Positions 37,064 to 46,179 of a stretch of 64,000 bases of DNA are shown here, piece by piece. The DNA is from Roseibium sediminis. GTDB taxonomy: Bacteria > Pseudomonadota > Alphaproteobacteria > Rhizobiales > Stappiaceae. A program made the position numbers and the translations under genes. The notes beneath the pieces were generated by a model. That model ran no database searches. It worked only from the letters and a program-made list of their open reading frames with translations, and was not told the DNA's origin. The stretch spans positions 1-64,000 of the forward strand of contig NZ_VXDB01000009.1 of assembly GCF_008711325.1 (NCBI RefSeq). Direction: 5' to 3'. The stretch's first letter is position 1; the number at the start of each line of letters is the position of its first letter.

Positions 37064-37126
37064 TGTCTGAAGAAGTGCAGGTGGTTGATGCCGCCTGCAC
37101 ATCTTCCGGTCAGCGAGGTGATACCG

Positions 37127-37912
37127 ATGGAGCTCGGGTCTTTCATGCGAGCGATGTTTCTCTTCAAACCACGCAGTGAAACCGCGACAGGCCTGCTGAC
37201 GGCGTGTTTTGCCTGCCTCGTTGCTGCTGCCGTCGTGGTCGCGGCTGTGCCGCCCATAGCCGCGACGGTTGAAGACAGAGCGCTTGGGGGAGAGGTCGTT
37301 GATTTGGCAAGCCTTTTCCCCCGTACTGCCGATTATGACTTTGCAGTTCCGCTAGCTGGCACCTATCAGTTGCCTGCATTAAAGGCAGCGCCGGGCGGCC
37401 AGCTTCTCGATATGAACGGTGAAGCTCTGGATCTTGCCAAGGTGCTTGATGGTCGTATCTCGCTTGTGAGCTTCGTCTATCTTCTGTGTGCGGATACCAA
37501 CGGTTGCCCGCTGGCCTTGGCGACCCTGTTTGATGTCTTTGACGGTAGCGAAGCAGCGCCGTTTCTGAAACAGCATCTTCAGCTTGTCACGATCAGTTTT
37601 GATCCCGAGCGCGATACGCCGGAAGCGCTTGGCAGCTTTGCCTATCCCGTGCTGGCCGACCCCAAAGCGGGCAGAAAAGTTGACTGGCATTTCTATACGT
37701 CATCCGGCGCCAAGGTACTGCAGCCGGTTCTGGACGGGTTCGGTCAGGCGGTGATCCACACAGCAGACAGTGAGACGATCAATCACCTTTTGCGCATGTT
37801 CCTTGTGGACCGGCAGGGTCGGATCCGGAATGTTTACGGTCTTGGGATGATCGATCCGCGCCTCTTGATGAGTGACGTTGAAACCCTGCTGATGGAAGAG
37901 GCCGGGCAGTGA
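37127..37912 (+). CDS. SCO1/SenC-like copper chaperone of the mtoX operon
   Basis: A thioredoxin-fold SCO protein that would deliver copper to MtoX. The 261-residue protein has one N-terminal membrane helix (about 22-44), then a SCO domain: FVYLLCADTNGCPLA, the ISFDPERDTPEAL stretch, and TINHLLRMFLVDRQG with the metal His (H220). The Cys pair C121 and C127 is separated by five residues instead of the usual three (CxxxCP). The start was set at ATG 37127, with GCGAGGTG upstream; an ATG at 37085 is an alternative. Its end overlaps the MauG-like gene by 4 bases. Confidence 0.82.
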   Translation: MELGSFMRAMFLFKPRSETATGLLTACFACLVAAAVVVAAVPPIAATVEDRALGGEVVDLASLFPRTADYDFAVPLAGTYQLPALKAAPGGQLLDMNGEALDLAKVLDGRISLVSFVYLLCADTNGCPLALATLFDVFDGSEAAPFLKQHLQLVTISFDPERDTPEALGSFAYPVLADPKAGRKVDWHFYTSSGAKVLQPVLDGFGQAVIHTADSETINHLLRMFLVDRQGRIRNVYGLGMIDPRLLMSDVETLLMEEAGQ

Positions 37913-39087
37913 GCATTTCGCGGCTCATCTCTCTGGCTTTGCCGTTCTTCCTGTGTCTGTGTTTTGCCGTTCCGACAGTTCGGGCAGATAATTGGGCGGT
38001 TCGGGTGCTTGAAAGATCAATGACCGGCTCCCTCGGTTTGCCGGTTCCGACACATCCGGTTGAAAACCGCCCGACCGCGGACAAAATCCGCCTCGGGCGC
38101 AAGATTTTCTTTGATCGCAGGTTGTCGCTGAACAGAACCATGTCCTGTGGCATGTGCCATATTCCCGAGCAGGGCTTTGGCAATCATGAACTGCAGAAAG
38201 CCGTTGGTTTTGAAGGGCGAAGTCTTCGGCGCAATGCGCCAACGCTGGTCAATGCCGCGTTCTATGAGACCCTCTTTTGGGACGGGCGGGAAACCGGGTT
38301 TGAGACCCAGTTCATCTCTCCGTTGCTGGCTGCGAACGAGATGGCAAATCCGTCTGCAGGGCAAGTGGTGGCCCTGATCGAAGAGCTTTCCGACTATGAC
38401 GGGGCCTTTGAACAGGCGTTTGGACAGCCAGTCTCCCTGCATCGGATCGGGGAGGTGTTGGCCGCCTACCAGCGGTCATTGATTGCTGCAAACAGCCCAT
38501 TCGACCGCTGGCGGTTCGGAGGTGATACGAATGCGATTTCCGAACAGCAGCAACGTGGATATCAGCTGTTCACCGGCAAGGCAGGCTGCAGCCAGTGTCA
38601 CCAGATCGGAGAAACCAGTGCGCTTTTCACTGACAATGCCTATCACGACACGGGCTATGGCTGGATGCGCGAACACGAGCGCCAAAACCCTCCCTCCCAT
38701 CATCCGGTAGAGGTTGCGCCGGGGGTGGTCTTTCATGTTTCCAGAAAACAGATTGATGATGTGTCCGGTCCCTCTTTGCCGGATCTCGGGCGATACGAGG
38801 TGACACAGAACCCGGCAGACAGCTGGAAATACCGCACGCCCATCCTCAGAAATGTGGCGTTGACCGCTCCCTACATGCACGATGGTGGATTTGCCAAGTT
38901 GCGGGATGTCCTGGATTTCTACAATCGCGGCGGCGCGTCCCATGACCAGCAAAGCCCGTTGATCCGACCACTCGGTTTGACCGAGGCCGAGCTGCAGGAT
39001 CTGGAGGCTTTTCTTCAGGCGCTGACCTCTGCGGACTTTGCCGAACTGGCAAGGGAAGCACGGGTCGAAGAGCCGGACAACTGGTAA
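37909..39087 (+). CDS. MauG-like di-haem cytochrome c peroxidase family protein
   Basis: A periplasmic 392-residue protein with a signal peptide (cleaved around ADN) and two c-haem motifs, CGMCH at residues 80-84 and CSQCH at 227-231. DRRLSLNRTMSC, NAPTLVNAAFYETLFWDGR and RTPILRNVALTAPYMHDGGF are typical of the MauG/CcpA family. In the mtoX context it may modify or activate the oxidase, as MauG does for methylamine dehydrogenase, or remove H2O2. GTG start overlapping the previous stop (GTGA). Confidence 0.88.
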   Translation: MSISRLISLALPFFLCLCFAVPTVRADNWAVRVLERSMTGSLGLPVPTHPVENRPTADKIRLGRKIFFDRRLSLNRTMSCGMCHIPEQGFGNHELQKAVGFEGRSLRRNAPTLVNAAFYETLFWDGRETGFETQFISPLLAANEMANPSAGQVVALIEELSDYDGAFEQAFGQPVSLHRIGEVLAAYQRSLIAANSPFDRWRFGGDTNAISEQQQRGYQLFTGKAGCSQCHQIGETSALFTDNAYHDTGYGWMREHERQNPPSHHPVEVAPGVVFHVSRKQIDDVSGPSLPDLGRYEVTQNPADSWKYRTPILRNVALTAPYMHDGGFAKLRDVLDFYNRGGASHDQQSPLIRPLGLTEAELQDLEAFLQALTSADFAELAREARVEEPDNW

Positions 39088-39111
39088 CAGCATATGCTTG
39101 TCACGCTGGCA

Positions 39112-39124
39112 TTGAGTTAATCAA
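39112..39124 (+). promoter_or_regulatory. candidate activator-binding palindrome upstream of hupS
   Basis: TTGAGTTAATCAA has TTGA and TCAA arms five bases apart. It lies about 120 bases upstream of the -24/-12 promoter, where NtrC-type activators usually bind. HupR of Rhodobacter is reported to recognise TTG-N5-CAA; here the spacing between TTG and CAA is seven. An Fnr box would need one more spacer base. Confidence 0.4.
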
Positions 39125-39232
39125 TCTGGGTGGTTAGCTGCCTTCCATTGTGAAAACTACCCTGACGCATTTCTGGCGCCGATAGCATCCCGCCGGATCG
39201 AATAATTTATAGAATACAGATAGATGAACTGT

Positions 39233-39249
39233 TTGGCCCGCTTCCTGCT
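39233..39249 (+). promoter_or_regulatory. sigma-54 (-24/-12) promoter of hupSLEC
   Basis: TTGGCCCGCTTCCTGCT matches the consensus YTGGCACGRNNNTTGCW at all key positions, with GG and GC ten bases apart. Transcription would start near 39260, about 50 bases before hupS. Confidence 0.75.
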
Positions 39250-39310
39250 TTGCCATGAGCGGAAAGAGTGCCGCGTTTTCGCGGCCATGGCATGGGGAGG
39301 AGCCAACAGG

Positions 39311-40387
39311 ATGACTGAAACCTTTTATGAGGTGATGCGCCGCCAAGGCATCACGCGGCGAAGCTTCTTGAAGTTTTGCTCGCTGACCGCAGCAGCGCTC
39401 GGATTGGGGCCCAGCTTTGCCCCGAAGATTGCCGAGGCGATGGAGACCAAACCGCGCATACCGGTTCTCTGGTTGCATGGTCTTGAATGTACCTGCTGCT
39501 CGGAAAGCTTCATTCGATCCGCCCATCCGCTGGCAAAGGATGTGGTGCTGTCGATGATCTCGCTCGACTATGACGATACGATCATGGCGGCTGCCGGGCA
39601 TCAGGCCGAGGCCATCATCGAGGAAACCATCGCCAAATATGATGGCAACTACATCCTCGCCGTGGAAGGCAATCCGCCGCTCAATCAGGACGGCATGTCG
39701 TGTATCATCGCCGGGCGTCCGTTCCTTGAGCAGTTGAAGCATGCAGCGGATCACTGCAAGGCGATCATTTCGTGGGGCTCTTGTGCCTCATGGGGCTGTG
39801 TTCAGGCCGCGCGTCCGAACCCGACACAGGCGACACCGGTTCACAAGGTGCCGGGTCTTGCCGCCAAGCCGATCATCAAGGTGCCCGGGTGCCCGCCGAT
39901 TGCGGAAGTCATGACGGCGGTCATCACCTACATCCTGACCTTCGAGAAGTTTCCGGAGCTGGACCGACAGGGTCGTCCGAAGATGTTCTATTCGCAGCGC
40001 ATTCACGACAAGTGCTATCGGCGCCCGCATTTCGATGCAGGTCAATTCGTCGAGAAGTTCGACGATGAAGGCGCGAAGAAGGGGTACTGCCTCTACAAGG
40101 TCGGCTGCAAGGGGCCAACCACCTACAACGCCTGTTCTACGGTGCGCTGGAATGGCGGGTTGTCATTCCCGATCCAGGCTGGCCACCCGTGCATCGGGTG
40201 TTCGGAAGACGGGTTCTGGGACAAGGGCAGCTTCTATGACCGCCTGACCGACATCAAGGGGTTCGGCATCGAGGCCAATGCCGACGAGATCGGTGGAACC
40301 GCAGCGGTCGTTGTTGGAGCAGCAGCTGCCGCCCATGCCGCAGCAAGTGCCGTCAAACGCGCCCGTGACAAGGGAGGAAACAGCTAA
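39311..40387 (+). CDS. hupS: uptake [NiFe] hydrogenase small subunit
   Basis: The electron-transfer subunit carrying three FeS clusters; exported with HupL through Tat. The 358-residue precursor starts with a Tat signal (TRRSFLKFC, processed near AEA). The Cys ligands follow in [34 protein letters not shown] and [23 protein letters not shown] hydrophobic C-terminus (about 328-350) anchors it to the membrane next to cytochrome b. Start ATG 39311 has GGAGGAG upstream. It overlaps hupL by one base (TAATG). Confidence 0.98.
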   Translation: MTETFYEVMRRQGITRRSFLKFCSLTAAALGLGPSFAPKIAEAMETKPRIPVLWLHGLECTCCSESFIRSAHPLAKDVVLSMISLDYDDTIMAAAGHQAEAIIEETIAKYDGNYILAVEGNPPLNQDGMSCIIAGRPFLEQLKHAADHCKAIISWGSCASWGCVQAARPNPTQATPVHKVPGLAAKPIIKVPGCPPIAEVMTAVITYILTFEKFPELDRQGRPKMFYSQRIHDKCYRRPHFDAGQFVEKFDDEGAKKGYCLYKVGCKGPTTYNACSTVRWNGGLSFPIQAGHPCIGCSEDGFWDKGSFYDRLTDIKGFGIEANADEIGGTAAVVVGAAAAAHAAASAVKRARDKGGNS

Positions 40388-42186
40388 TGGCGACGATCAC
40401 GACACCAAACGGTTTCAATCTCGACACCTCCGGTCAGCGTGTGGTGGTCGATCCGGTGACCCGGATTGAAGGCCACATGCGCTGTGAGGTGAATATCGAC
40501 GAGGAGAACATCATCCGCAATGCGGTCTCCACCGGTACGATGTGGCGCGGACTGGAGGTAATCCTGAAGGGACGCGACCCACGCGATGCATGGGCTTTTG
40601 TTCAGCGCATCTGCGGGGTTTGCACCGGCACGCATGCCTTGACCTCGGTTCGCGCCGTTGAAGATGCGCTGAAGATCGACATTCCAGAAAACGCGAATTC
40701 GATCCGCAATATCATGCAACTTTCGCTGCAGGTGCATGACCATCTCGTTCACTTCTACCACCTGCATGCGCTGGACTGGGTCAATCCGGTAAATGCCCTT
40801 CGCGCGGACCGGAAGGCGACATCAGAGCTGCAGATGAAAGTGTCGCCGCGACACGCCAAGTCATCACCCGGCTATTTCCGCGACATCCAGAACCGCTTGA
40901 AGAAATTCGTTGAATCCGGCCAGCTTGGCCCGTTCAAGAACGGCTACTGGACAAATCCGGCCTATCTGCTTCCGCCTGAAGCGGATCTGATGGCCGTGAC
41001 CCATTATCTGGAAGCGCTTGATTTCCAGAAGGAGATCATGACCACGCGGACGATCTTCGGGGGCAAAGACACCCATCCGAACTGGCTGGTGGGCGGCGTG
41101 CCCTGCGCCATCAACATGGATGGACCACTGGCGGCCGGCGCGCCGATCAACATGGAGCGGCTGAACTATGTTTCGGGTGTGATCGACCGGACGATCGAGT
41201 TCATCGACAACGTCTACATTCCGGACATCATCGCCATCGGCAACATATACAAGGGCTGGCTCTATGGCGGGGGATTGTCTTCGACAAGCCTGCTGTCCTA
41301 TGGCGACATCCCTGACAGGGCAAACGACTATTCGGCGTCCAACCTCATGATGCCACGCGGTGCGATCATCAATGGCAAGCTGAACGAGATCCACGACGTG
41401 GACCTGCGTGATCCGGAGCAGGTGCAGGAATTCGTGCCGCACTCCTGGTACAAGTATGACGACGAGAAGCGCGGACTGCATCCGTGGGACGGCATAACCG
41501 AGCCGAATTACGAGCTTGGTCCGGATCTCATCGGGACGAAGACCAATATCAAGCAGATCGACGAGAATGCCAAATACTCGTGGATCAAGGCACCGCGCTG
41601 GCGCGGGCATGCCATGGAGGTTGGTCCGCTTGCCCGATATGTCATCGGCTACATGCAGGGACATGAGGAGATCAAGGATCAGGTCGACAGCACGCTGAGG
41701 GCACTGAACGTACCGATCAACGCGCTGTTCTCCACCTTGGGCCGAACGGCTGCTCGTGGACTGGAGGCCAGTTGGGCAGCCCACAAGCAACGCTACTTCC
41801 TCGACAAGTTGATCGCCAACATCAAGGCCGGCGATTCAGCGACTGCGAACACCGATAAGTTTGATCCGTCCAGTTGGCCGACCGAGGTCAAAGGCGTCGG
41901 CTTTACCGAGGCACCACGCGGAGCTCTGGCGCACTGGATCAAGATCAAGGACACCAAGATCGACAATTACCAGTGCGTTGTTCCAACGACCTGGAACGGC
42001 AGTCCGCGTGACAACGAAGGCAATATCGGGGCTTTCGAAGCGTCGCTCATGAATACGAAAGTGGAGCGGCCGGAAGAACCAGTCGAAATATTGAGAACCC
42101 TGCACAGCTTCGATCCGTGCCTTGCCTGTTCGACCCATGTGATGGGGCCGGATGGACAGGAGTTGGCCGAAGTGAAGGTTCGCTAG
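40387..42186 (+). CDS. hupL: uptake [NiFe] hydrogenase large subunit
   Basis: The catalytic subunit oxidising H2. The 599-residue precursor has RIEGHMRC at about 26-33, the first NiFe ligand pair in [10 protein letters not shown] (C76, C79) and the second in DPCLACSTH (C578, C581). A 15-residue tail after H584 (starting VMGPDGQ) is to be removed by the HupD protease after nickel insertion. All four Cys ligands are present, so it should be active. Sequence fits the group 1 membrane-bound uptake type. Confidence 0.98.
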   Translation: MATITTPNGFNLDTSGQRVVVDPVTRIEGHMRCEVNIDEENIIRNAVSTGTMWRGLEVILKGRDPRDAWAFVQRICGVCTGTHALTSVRAVEDALKIDIPENANSIRNIMQLSLQVHDHLVHFYHLHALDWVNPVNALRADRKATSELQMKVSPRHAKSSPGYFRDIQNRLKKFVESGQLGPFKNGYWTNPAYLLPPEADLMAVTHYLEALDFQKEIMTTRTIFGGKDTHPNWLVGGVPCAINMDGPLAAGAPINMERLNYVSGVIDRTIEFIDNVYIPDIIAIGNIYKGWLYGGGLSSTSLLSYGDIPDRANDYSASNLMMPRGAIINGKLNEIHDVDLRDPEQVQEFVPHSWYKYDDEKRGLHPWDGITEPNYELGPDLIGTKTNIKQIDENAKYSWIKAPRWRGHAMEVGPLARYVIGYMQGHEEIKDQVDSTLRALNVPINALFSTLGRTAARGLEASWAAHKQRYFLDKLIANIKAGDSATANTDKFDPSSWPTEVKGVGFTEAPRGALAHWIKIKDTKIDNYQCVVPTTWNGSPRDNEGNIGAFEASLMNTKVERPEEPVEILRTLHSFDPCLACSTHVMGPDGQELAEVKVR

Positions 42187-42197
42187 GGAGGGCGATG

Positions 42198-42761
42198 ATG
42201 AAAGTGATTGGAAAACTGTCTGGTGCAGGTCTGCTAGCCGTTCTTGCCAGCCCTGCCATGGCCCATACCGGCGGAGAGCTTAGTGCTCTTGCCGGAGCCC
42301 TGCACCCGTTGCAAGGGGTGGACCACCTTCTGGCGATGCTGGGTGTCGGGGTTCTGGCTTCCTGTCGCCCTGTTCATGAGGGCGTGATGATCGTCGCAGC
42401 CTTTCTGATGAGCCTGTTTGCCGCCAGCCTTCTGGGAATGGCGGGTTACGGCGTTGGATTTGCAGAACCGGGGATACTTGTCTCGCTGGTTGTCTTTGGC
42501 GGGTTGATTGCCTTTGGCAAAAGCCTTCCTGCGGCAACCGTTGCGGCGGTGACGGGGCTCTTCGGTCTTGCCCACGGGTTCGCCCACGGGGTTGAGGCCA
42601 TGGGTGCAACGCCGCTTTACCTCGCAGCGTTCCTGGCGACGAGTGCCGGTCTCCATGGGGCAGGGATGGTCTTCGGGCGGCGCCTTGTCACCTCTGACCT
42701 TGGCAGGCTGGCGACCGGAGCTTTCCTTGGTGCGGGCGGTCTCGTCCTCTCGCTTGCGTAG
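42198..42761 (+). CDS. hupE: HupE/UreJ-family nickel permease
   Basis: A small nickel (or cobalt) diffusion facilitator for hydrogenase maturation. The 187-residue protein has a signal peptide (cleaved at MAHTGG), the family motif HPLQGVDHLLAMLGVGVLA and about six membrane helices, including HGFAHGVEA. ATG 42198 is chosen over 42195 because GGAGGG is better spaced. It sits between hupL and hupC, whereas in rhizobial loci it usually follows hupD. Confidence 0.9.
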   Translation: MKVIGKLSGAGLLAVLASPAMAHTGGELSALAGALHPLQGVDHLLAMLGVGVLASCRPVHEGVMIVAAFLMSLFAASLLGMAGYGVGFAEPGILVSLVVFGGLIAFGKSLPAATVAAVTGLFGLAHGFAHGVEAMGATPLYLAAFLATSAGLHGAGMVFGRRLVTSDLGRLATGAFLGAGGLVLSLA

Positions 42762-42770
42762 GAGGGGGAG

Positions 42771-43520
42771 ATGAGCGTTGAAAGTCTTGATGATCACGAG
42801 CGCCGGGAGGTCGGTGCAGATGATCATGCCACACATGTCGAGCAGGCGGTCTATATCTATCAGGCACCGGTGCGCCTCTGGCACTGGGTGAATGTCTGCT
42901 CGATCCTTGTGCTTGGCGTTACCGGTTATCTGATCGGGTCGCCGTTGCCGTCCATCGGAGGAGAGGCTTATGACAGCTTCTTCTTCGGCTGGATCCGGTA
43001 TCTGCACTTTGTGGCCGGATACATTCTGGCCGTCGGTTTCCTGTTTCGCGTTTACTGGGCGTTTGTCGGCAACAAGCATGCCCGGCAAATCTTCATGCCG
43101 CCGGTTTGGCGCGTCAGCTTCTGGAAAGAGCTGGGGCATGAGCTGTCTTGGTACGCCATGATAGCCCGGCAACCGCTCAAATATGCAGGCCACAATCCTC
43201 TGGCGACCCTCGTCATGCACGTGATGTTCATCTGGGGCATTGTCTTCATGATCGTCACGGGCTTTGCCCTTTATGGCGAGGGAACAGGCATGGGATCATG
43301 GCAGCATACCTTCTTCTCGAGCTGGGTCATTCCGCTCTTCGGGCAGAGCCAGGATGTCCACACCTGGCACCACCTGGGACTCTGGGTGATTGTCTGCTTC
43401 GTGATCGTGCATGTCTATGCCGCCACCCGGGAAGACATCATGTCCCGGCAATCGATCATGTCGTCCATGTTCTCCGGCTGGAGAACATTCAGGGATAACA
43501 AGCCCGCAGAAGACGAGTAG
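42771..43520 (+). CDS. hupC: hydrogenase cytochrome b subunit
   Basis: A di-haem b-type cytochrome that passes electrons from HupSL to the quinone pool. The 249-residue protein has four hydrophobic helices, with haem-ligand His in VRLWHWVNV, RYLHFVAGY, and DVHTWHHLGLW. GGAGGGGG precedes the ATG. It is the last gene of the first hup block, followed by a terminator 25 bases later. Confidence 0.95.
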   Translation: MSVESLDDHERREVGADDHATHVEQAVYIYQAPVRLWHWVNVCSILVLGVTGYLIGSPLPSIGGEAYDSFFFGWIRYLHFVAGYILAVGFLFRVYWAFVGNKHARQIFMPPVWRVSFWKELGHELSWYAMIARQPLKYAGHNPLATLVMHVMFIWGIVFMIVTGFALYGEGTGMGSWQHTFFSSWVIPLFGQSQDVHTWHHLGLWVIVCFVIVHVYAATREDIMSRQSIMSSMFSGWRTFRDNKPAEDE

Positions 43521-43545
43521 GCGGAAACCAGTTGCAGGAAGTGGG

Positions 43546-43573
43546 AAAAGGCGGACTTCGGTTCGCCTTTTTT
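43546..43573 (+). terminator. UUCG-loop terminator after hupC
   Basis: GGCGGAC and GTTCGCC (43550-43556 and 43561-43567) form a stem closed by the stable TTCG tetraloop, flanked by AAAA and TTTTTT. Confidence 0.85.
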
Positions 43574-43863
43574 CATGCCTTGAGGGTACTGTTTTCCGGT
43601 GATCGAAGGCTAACCAGACGCTGATGCTAAGCGAAACAAGTCCTGCCACCACCAAAAGGAAGCAGACCTAGTGTCTGTAAATTCATCTTCCATCTTTGCG
43701 CATTCTTGGAAGGTATTTTTACAGTTCTATTTCTGGCTGATTTTCCCTCGTCAATAAAAACAAGGTTTTAGCTACCACGGGAGATTTGGCATGCGCCTTG
43801 CTGATGTCTTGGGCAGAACCGGCGGGGTCTTTTGACCATTTGTCGGCAAGGGAGGAATGAGCC
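43574..43863 (+). other. promoter region between the two hup blocks
   Basis: About 290 bases (343 between hupC and hupD, counting the terminator) hold no gene but contain the second sigma-54 promoter at 43786. I found no clear palindrome like that upstream of hupS. Confidence 0.5.
43786..43802 (+). promoter_or_regulatory. sigma-54 (-24/-12) promoter of the hupD-hypF block
   Basis: TTGGCATGCGCCTTGCT matches the -24/-12 consensus in nearly all positions, with GG and GC ten bases apart. Transcription would start near 43812, about 50 bases before hupD, like the spacing at hupS. Confidence 0.8.
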
Positions 43864-44556
43864 ATGGGAGGAGAGGCTCCAACTGCCCTTGTTCTCGGTA
43901 TCGGGAACTTGTTATGGGCGGATGAAGGCTTCGGCGTCAGGGCAGTTGAGGAGCTGCACCGGCGCTACAGGTTTGATGACAATGTTTTAGTCATGGATGG
44001 TGGGACGCAGGGTGTTTATCTCGTCCAGCACATCAGAGATGCCGATATTCTGGTCGTGTTCGACGCGGTCGACTACGGTTTGCCGCCGGGCACGCTGAAG
44101 CTCGTTCAGGGCGACGAGGTGCCCAAGTTTCTTGGCGCCAAGAAGATATCTCTTCACCAGACCGGATTTCAGGAAGTGCTCGCGATGGCGGAGATGCTTG
44201 GCGACTATCCGCGACATCTCTTGCTCATCGGCGTGCAGCCGGTCGAGCTGGATGATTATGGCGGCAGCTTGCGTCCGGCCGTGAAGGCGCAAATCGAGCC
44301 TTCAATCCGCCATGCCCTCCAGTTTCTGGCCGATCACGGCATTCAGGCGACAGAGCGAGACGGTGAACTGTCCGAAGACGACACCATCGCCAGTCTGGAA
44401 ATGACGCTCGGCCGGTATGAGGGCGGGCGACCTGATGCTGCGTCGGCCTATCGCCATGGGGATGACCGGGTTGTTTCCGCGAGTGGCTGGAGCGGGCCAT
44501 CCGACTTTGAGGCGGAAATGGAAGCGCTGGTCAAGCATCCGGCGGAGCGCGGCTGA
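43864..44556 (+). CDS. hupD: hydrogenase maturation endopeptidase
   Basis: The protease that cuts the HupL C-terminal tail. The 230-residue protein has the family start LVLGIGNLLWADEGFG with the nickel-sensing Glu/Asp region, VMDGGTQG, and FDAVDYGLPPG and KKISLHQTGFQEVL with the late His. The C-terminal 60 residues extend beyond most relatives. GGGAGGA lies upstream. Its stop overlaps the hupF start. Confidence 0.94.
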   Translation: MGGEAPTALVLGIGNLLWADEGFGVRAVEELHRRYRFDDNVLVMDGGTQGVYLVQHIRDADILVVFDAVDYGLPPGTLKLVQGDEVPKFLGAKKISLHQTGFQEVLAMAEMLGDYPRHLLLIGVQPVELDDYGGSLRPAVKAQIEPSIRHALQFLADHGIQATERDGELSEDDTIASLEMTLGRYEGGRPDAASAYRHGDDRVVSASGWSGPSDFEAEMEALVKHPAERG

Positions 44557-44828
44557 TGTGCGTTGGAATTCCGATGCAGGTGCTGTCGACCGATTTCGGC
44601 TTTGCCCGCTGCAAGGCAGAAGATGGAGAGCATGACGTTGATGTTCGCCTTGTCGGTGAGGTGAAGCCGGGTACCTGGATACTGGTGTTTCTGGGAGCGG
44701 CGCGTGAGGTGCTGGATGACCAGACCGCAGCGCGGATTTCGGACGCTTTGGCAGCGCTTCAATCAGTCATGCAGGGAGAGACCAATGTGGATCGCTTCTT
44801 TGAAGATCTGATCGACGCAAAAGAATGA
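44556..44828 (+). CDS. hupF: HypC-family hydrogenase chaperone HupF
   Basis: A 90-residue HypC paralogue starting MCVGIP with the catalytic Cys2, which holds the Fe(CN)2CO precursor or protects HupL, especially under oxygen. Relative to HypC it has a longer C-terminal helix. It starts within the hupD stop codon. Confidence 0.92.
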   Translation: MCVGIPMQVLSTDFGFARCKAEDGEHDVDVRLVGEVKPGTWILVFLGAAREVLDDQTAARISDALAALQSVMQGETNVDRFFEDLIDAKE

Positions 44829-44856
44829 AGGCGACAGCCTGAGGGAGAGGTTTGAT

Positions 44857-45291
44857 ATGCATTCCGCATTATTGACGTCAATTATCGTCAGGGAGGGGCT
44901 GGAAGTCATTCCCGACGCGGGACTGGATGAGGTGGCCGGGAACGAGGTGTTCTCGATGCTGCTGATTGCCGGCGATGCGAACCGATTGGCTGAGAGCAAC
45001 GATGTTGCAGTCATCTTCCCGGAAATCGCCAAGGCGCTGGATGGCAACGTTACTGCGCTTGTGGCGGCTTTTGACAGCGAACGCGAATTTCAAAAGCGCT
45101 TCCGGTTCAACAAGTTTCCGTGCGTCGTGTTCCTGCGCTACGGGGAATTTCTTGGCGTGATCCAGGGCGTGCGCGACTGGTCCGACTACATGACCGAGAT
45201 ATCCGAAATCCTGCTCCGTGACCCAAGTGAACCGCCACCCTTCCGGTTGCCGGATGGCTGCGGTGTACCCTCATCCCTGCAAACCCACTGA
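44857..45291 (+). CDS. hupG: hydrogenase maturation protein HupG (HyaE-like)
   Basis: A thioredoxin-like chaperone of 144 residues without the CxxC redox pair. It is thought to act on HupS before Tat export. NKFPCVVFLRYGEFLGVIQGVRDW is the recognisable part, and an active-site-like Pro is retained. The position between hupF and hupH fits. Confidence 0.88.
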   Translation: MHSALLTSIIVREGLEVIPDAGLDEVAGNEVFSMLLIAGDANRLAESNDVAVIFPEIAKALDGNVTALVAAFDSEREFQKRFRFNKFPCVVFLRYGEFLGVIQGVRDWSDYMTEISEILLRDPSEPPPFRLPDGCGVPSSLQTH

Positions 45292-45315
45292 CACTGTTCT
45301 GGAAGGACTGGACAC

Positions 45316-46179
45316 ATGAGCACAATCGATCCTTTCGGAAGCTTGGCGCTGGGCGGCGCTCTTGTCGGGCCGGGCAGCCAACCTACTGACGAAGATGGCG
45401 GCGTTCTGGAATATATGGAAATGCCATCGGCAATGATGACTTTTGCCACGCCCAACTTGCCTGAACCGGAAGATGCGGCAGGTTTGGAAGAGGGGCTCGC
45501 GCGCCTTGACAGCCTTTTGCAGCTGCTGGTCGCTGCGGCGGACGGGGCGCCGGGAGGTGTTGTTGAACTTGCCGGACTGGACGCAGCCAATCTTGAACTG
45601 ATCAATCAGGTGTTAGGGGAAGGCGAGGTTTCCGTCATTGCCGGAACCGACTGGCAGGCACAGGAGGCCGTTCTGGCCGGTGTCTGGCGTGTTCGGCGAA
45701 CCACGGCTGCAGGCGCGATCGATACAATCGAGGTCGGAGCGTTTCCGAGCGGTATCCGGGCTACGGTGTTCCAGGGTGCGAGATCGAGTGTGGCGATGCC
45801 CGAGCAACTGGGTCCAAACATCTTCAACGCGCCGCCGCTGGTGCCGGAGATCAACGAGCACATTGCCAAGTCTGAAGGTGCGAGCGAGCCGCATGTGATC
45901 AATCTGTCACTGCTCCCGCACACGGAAGAGGACCTGACTTTCCTCAATGAGCAGCTTGGACGCGGCGATGTGACGATCCTCTCGCGTGGCTATGGCAATT
46001 GCCGGATCACATCCACGCAGACCCGCAATACGTGGTGGGTGCAGTACTACAATTCGCAAGACACACTGATCCTGAATTCCATCGAGATCGGCGAAATCCC
46101 GGACGTTGCCTGTGCCGCGCTGGAAGATCTTGGCGATTCCGCCGAACGTCTTGGCGAGATCCTGGAGGTCTACCGGTGA
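45316..46179 (+). CDS. hupH: hydrogenase maturation protein HupH (HyaF-like)
   Basis: A 287-residue accessory protein needed for HupS processing. Recognisable by LINQVLGEGEVS, VWRVRR, IEVGAFP and the C-terminal GRGDVTILSRGYGNCRITSTQTRNTWWVQYYN (seen in stretches). The GTGA overlap with hupI shows coupling. Confidence 0.9.
   Translation: MSTIDPFGSLALGGALVGPGSQPTDEDGGVLEYMEMPSAMMTFATPNLPEPEDAAGLEEGLARLDSLLQLLVAAADGAPGGVVELAGLDAANLELINQVLGEGEVSVIAGTDWQAQEAVLAGVWRVRRTTAAGAIDTIEVGAFPSGIRATVFQGARSSVAMPEQLGPNIFNAPPLVPEINEHIAKSEGASEPHVINLSLLPHTEEDLTFLNEQLGRGDVTILSRGYGNCRITSTQTRNTWWVQYYNSQDTLILNSIEIGEIPDVACAALEDLGDSAERLGEILEVYR

Noticed and set aside
39112-39124. Fnr/FnrN box upstream of hupS
   Set aside because: TTGA and TCAA arms are five bases apart, one less than the Fnr spacing; kept only as a possible activator site.
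44556-44828. HupF as a redundant duplicate of hypC
   Set aside because: HupF is a known distinct HypC paralogue that occurs after hupD in aerobic uptake-hydrogenase loci; the longer C-terminus and position fit it.
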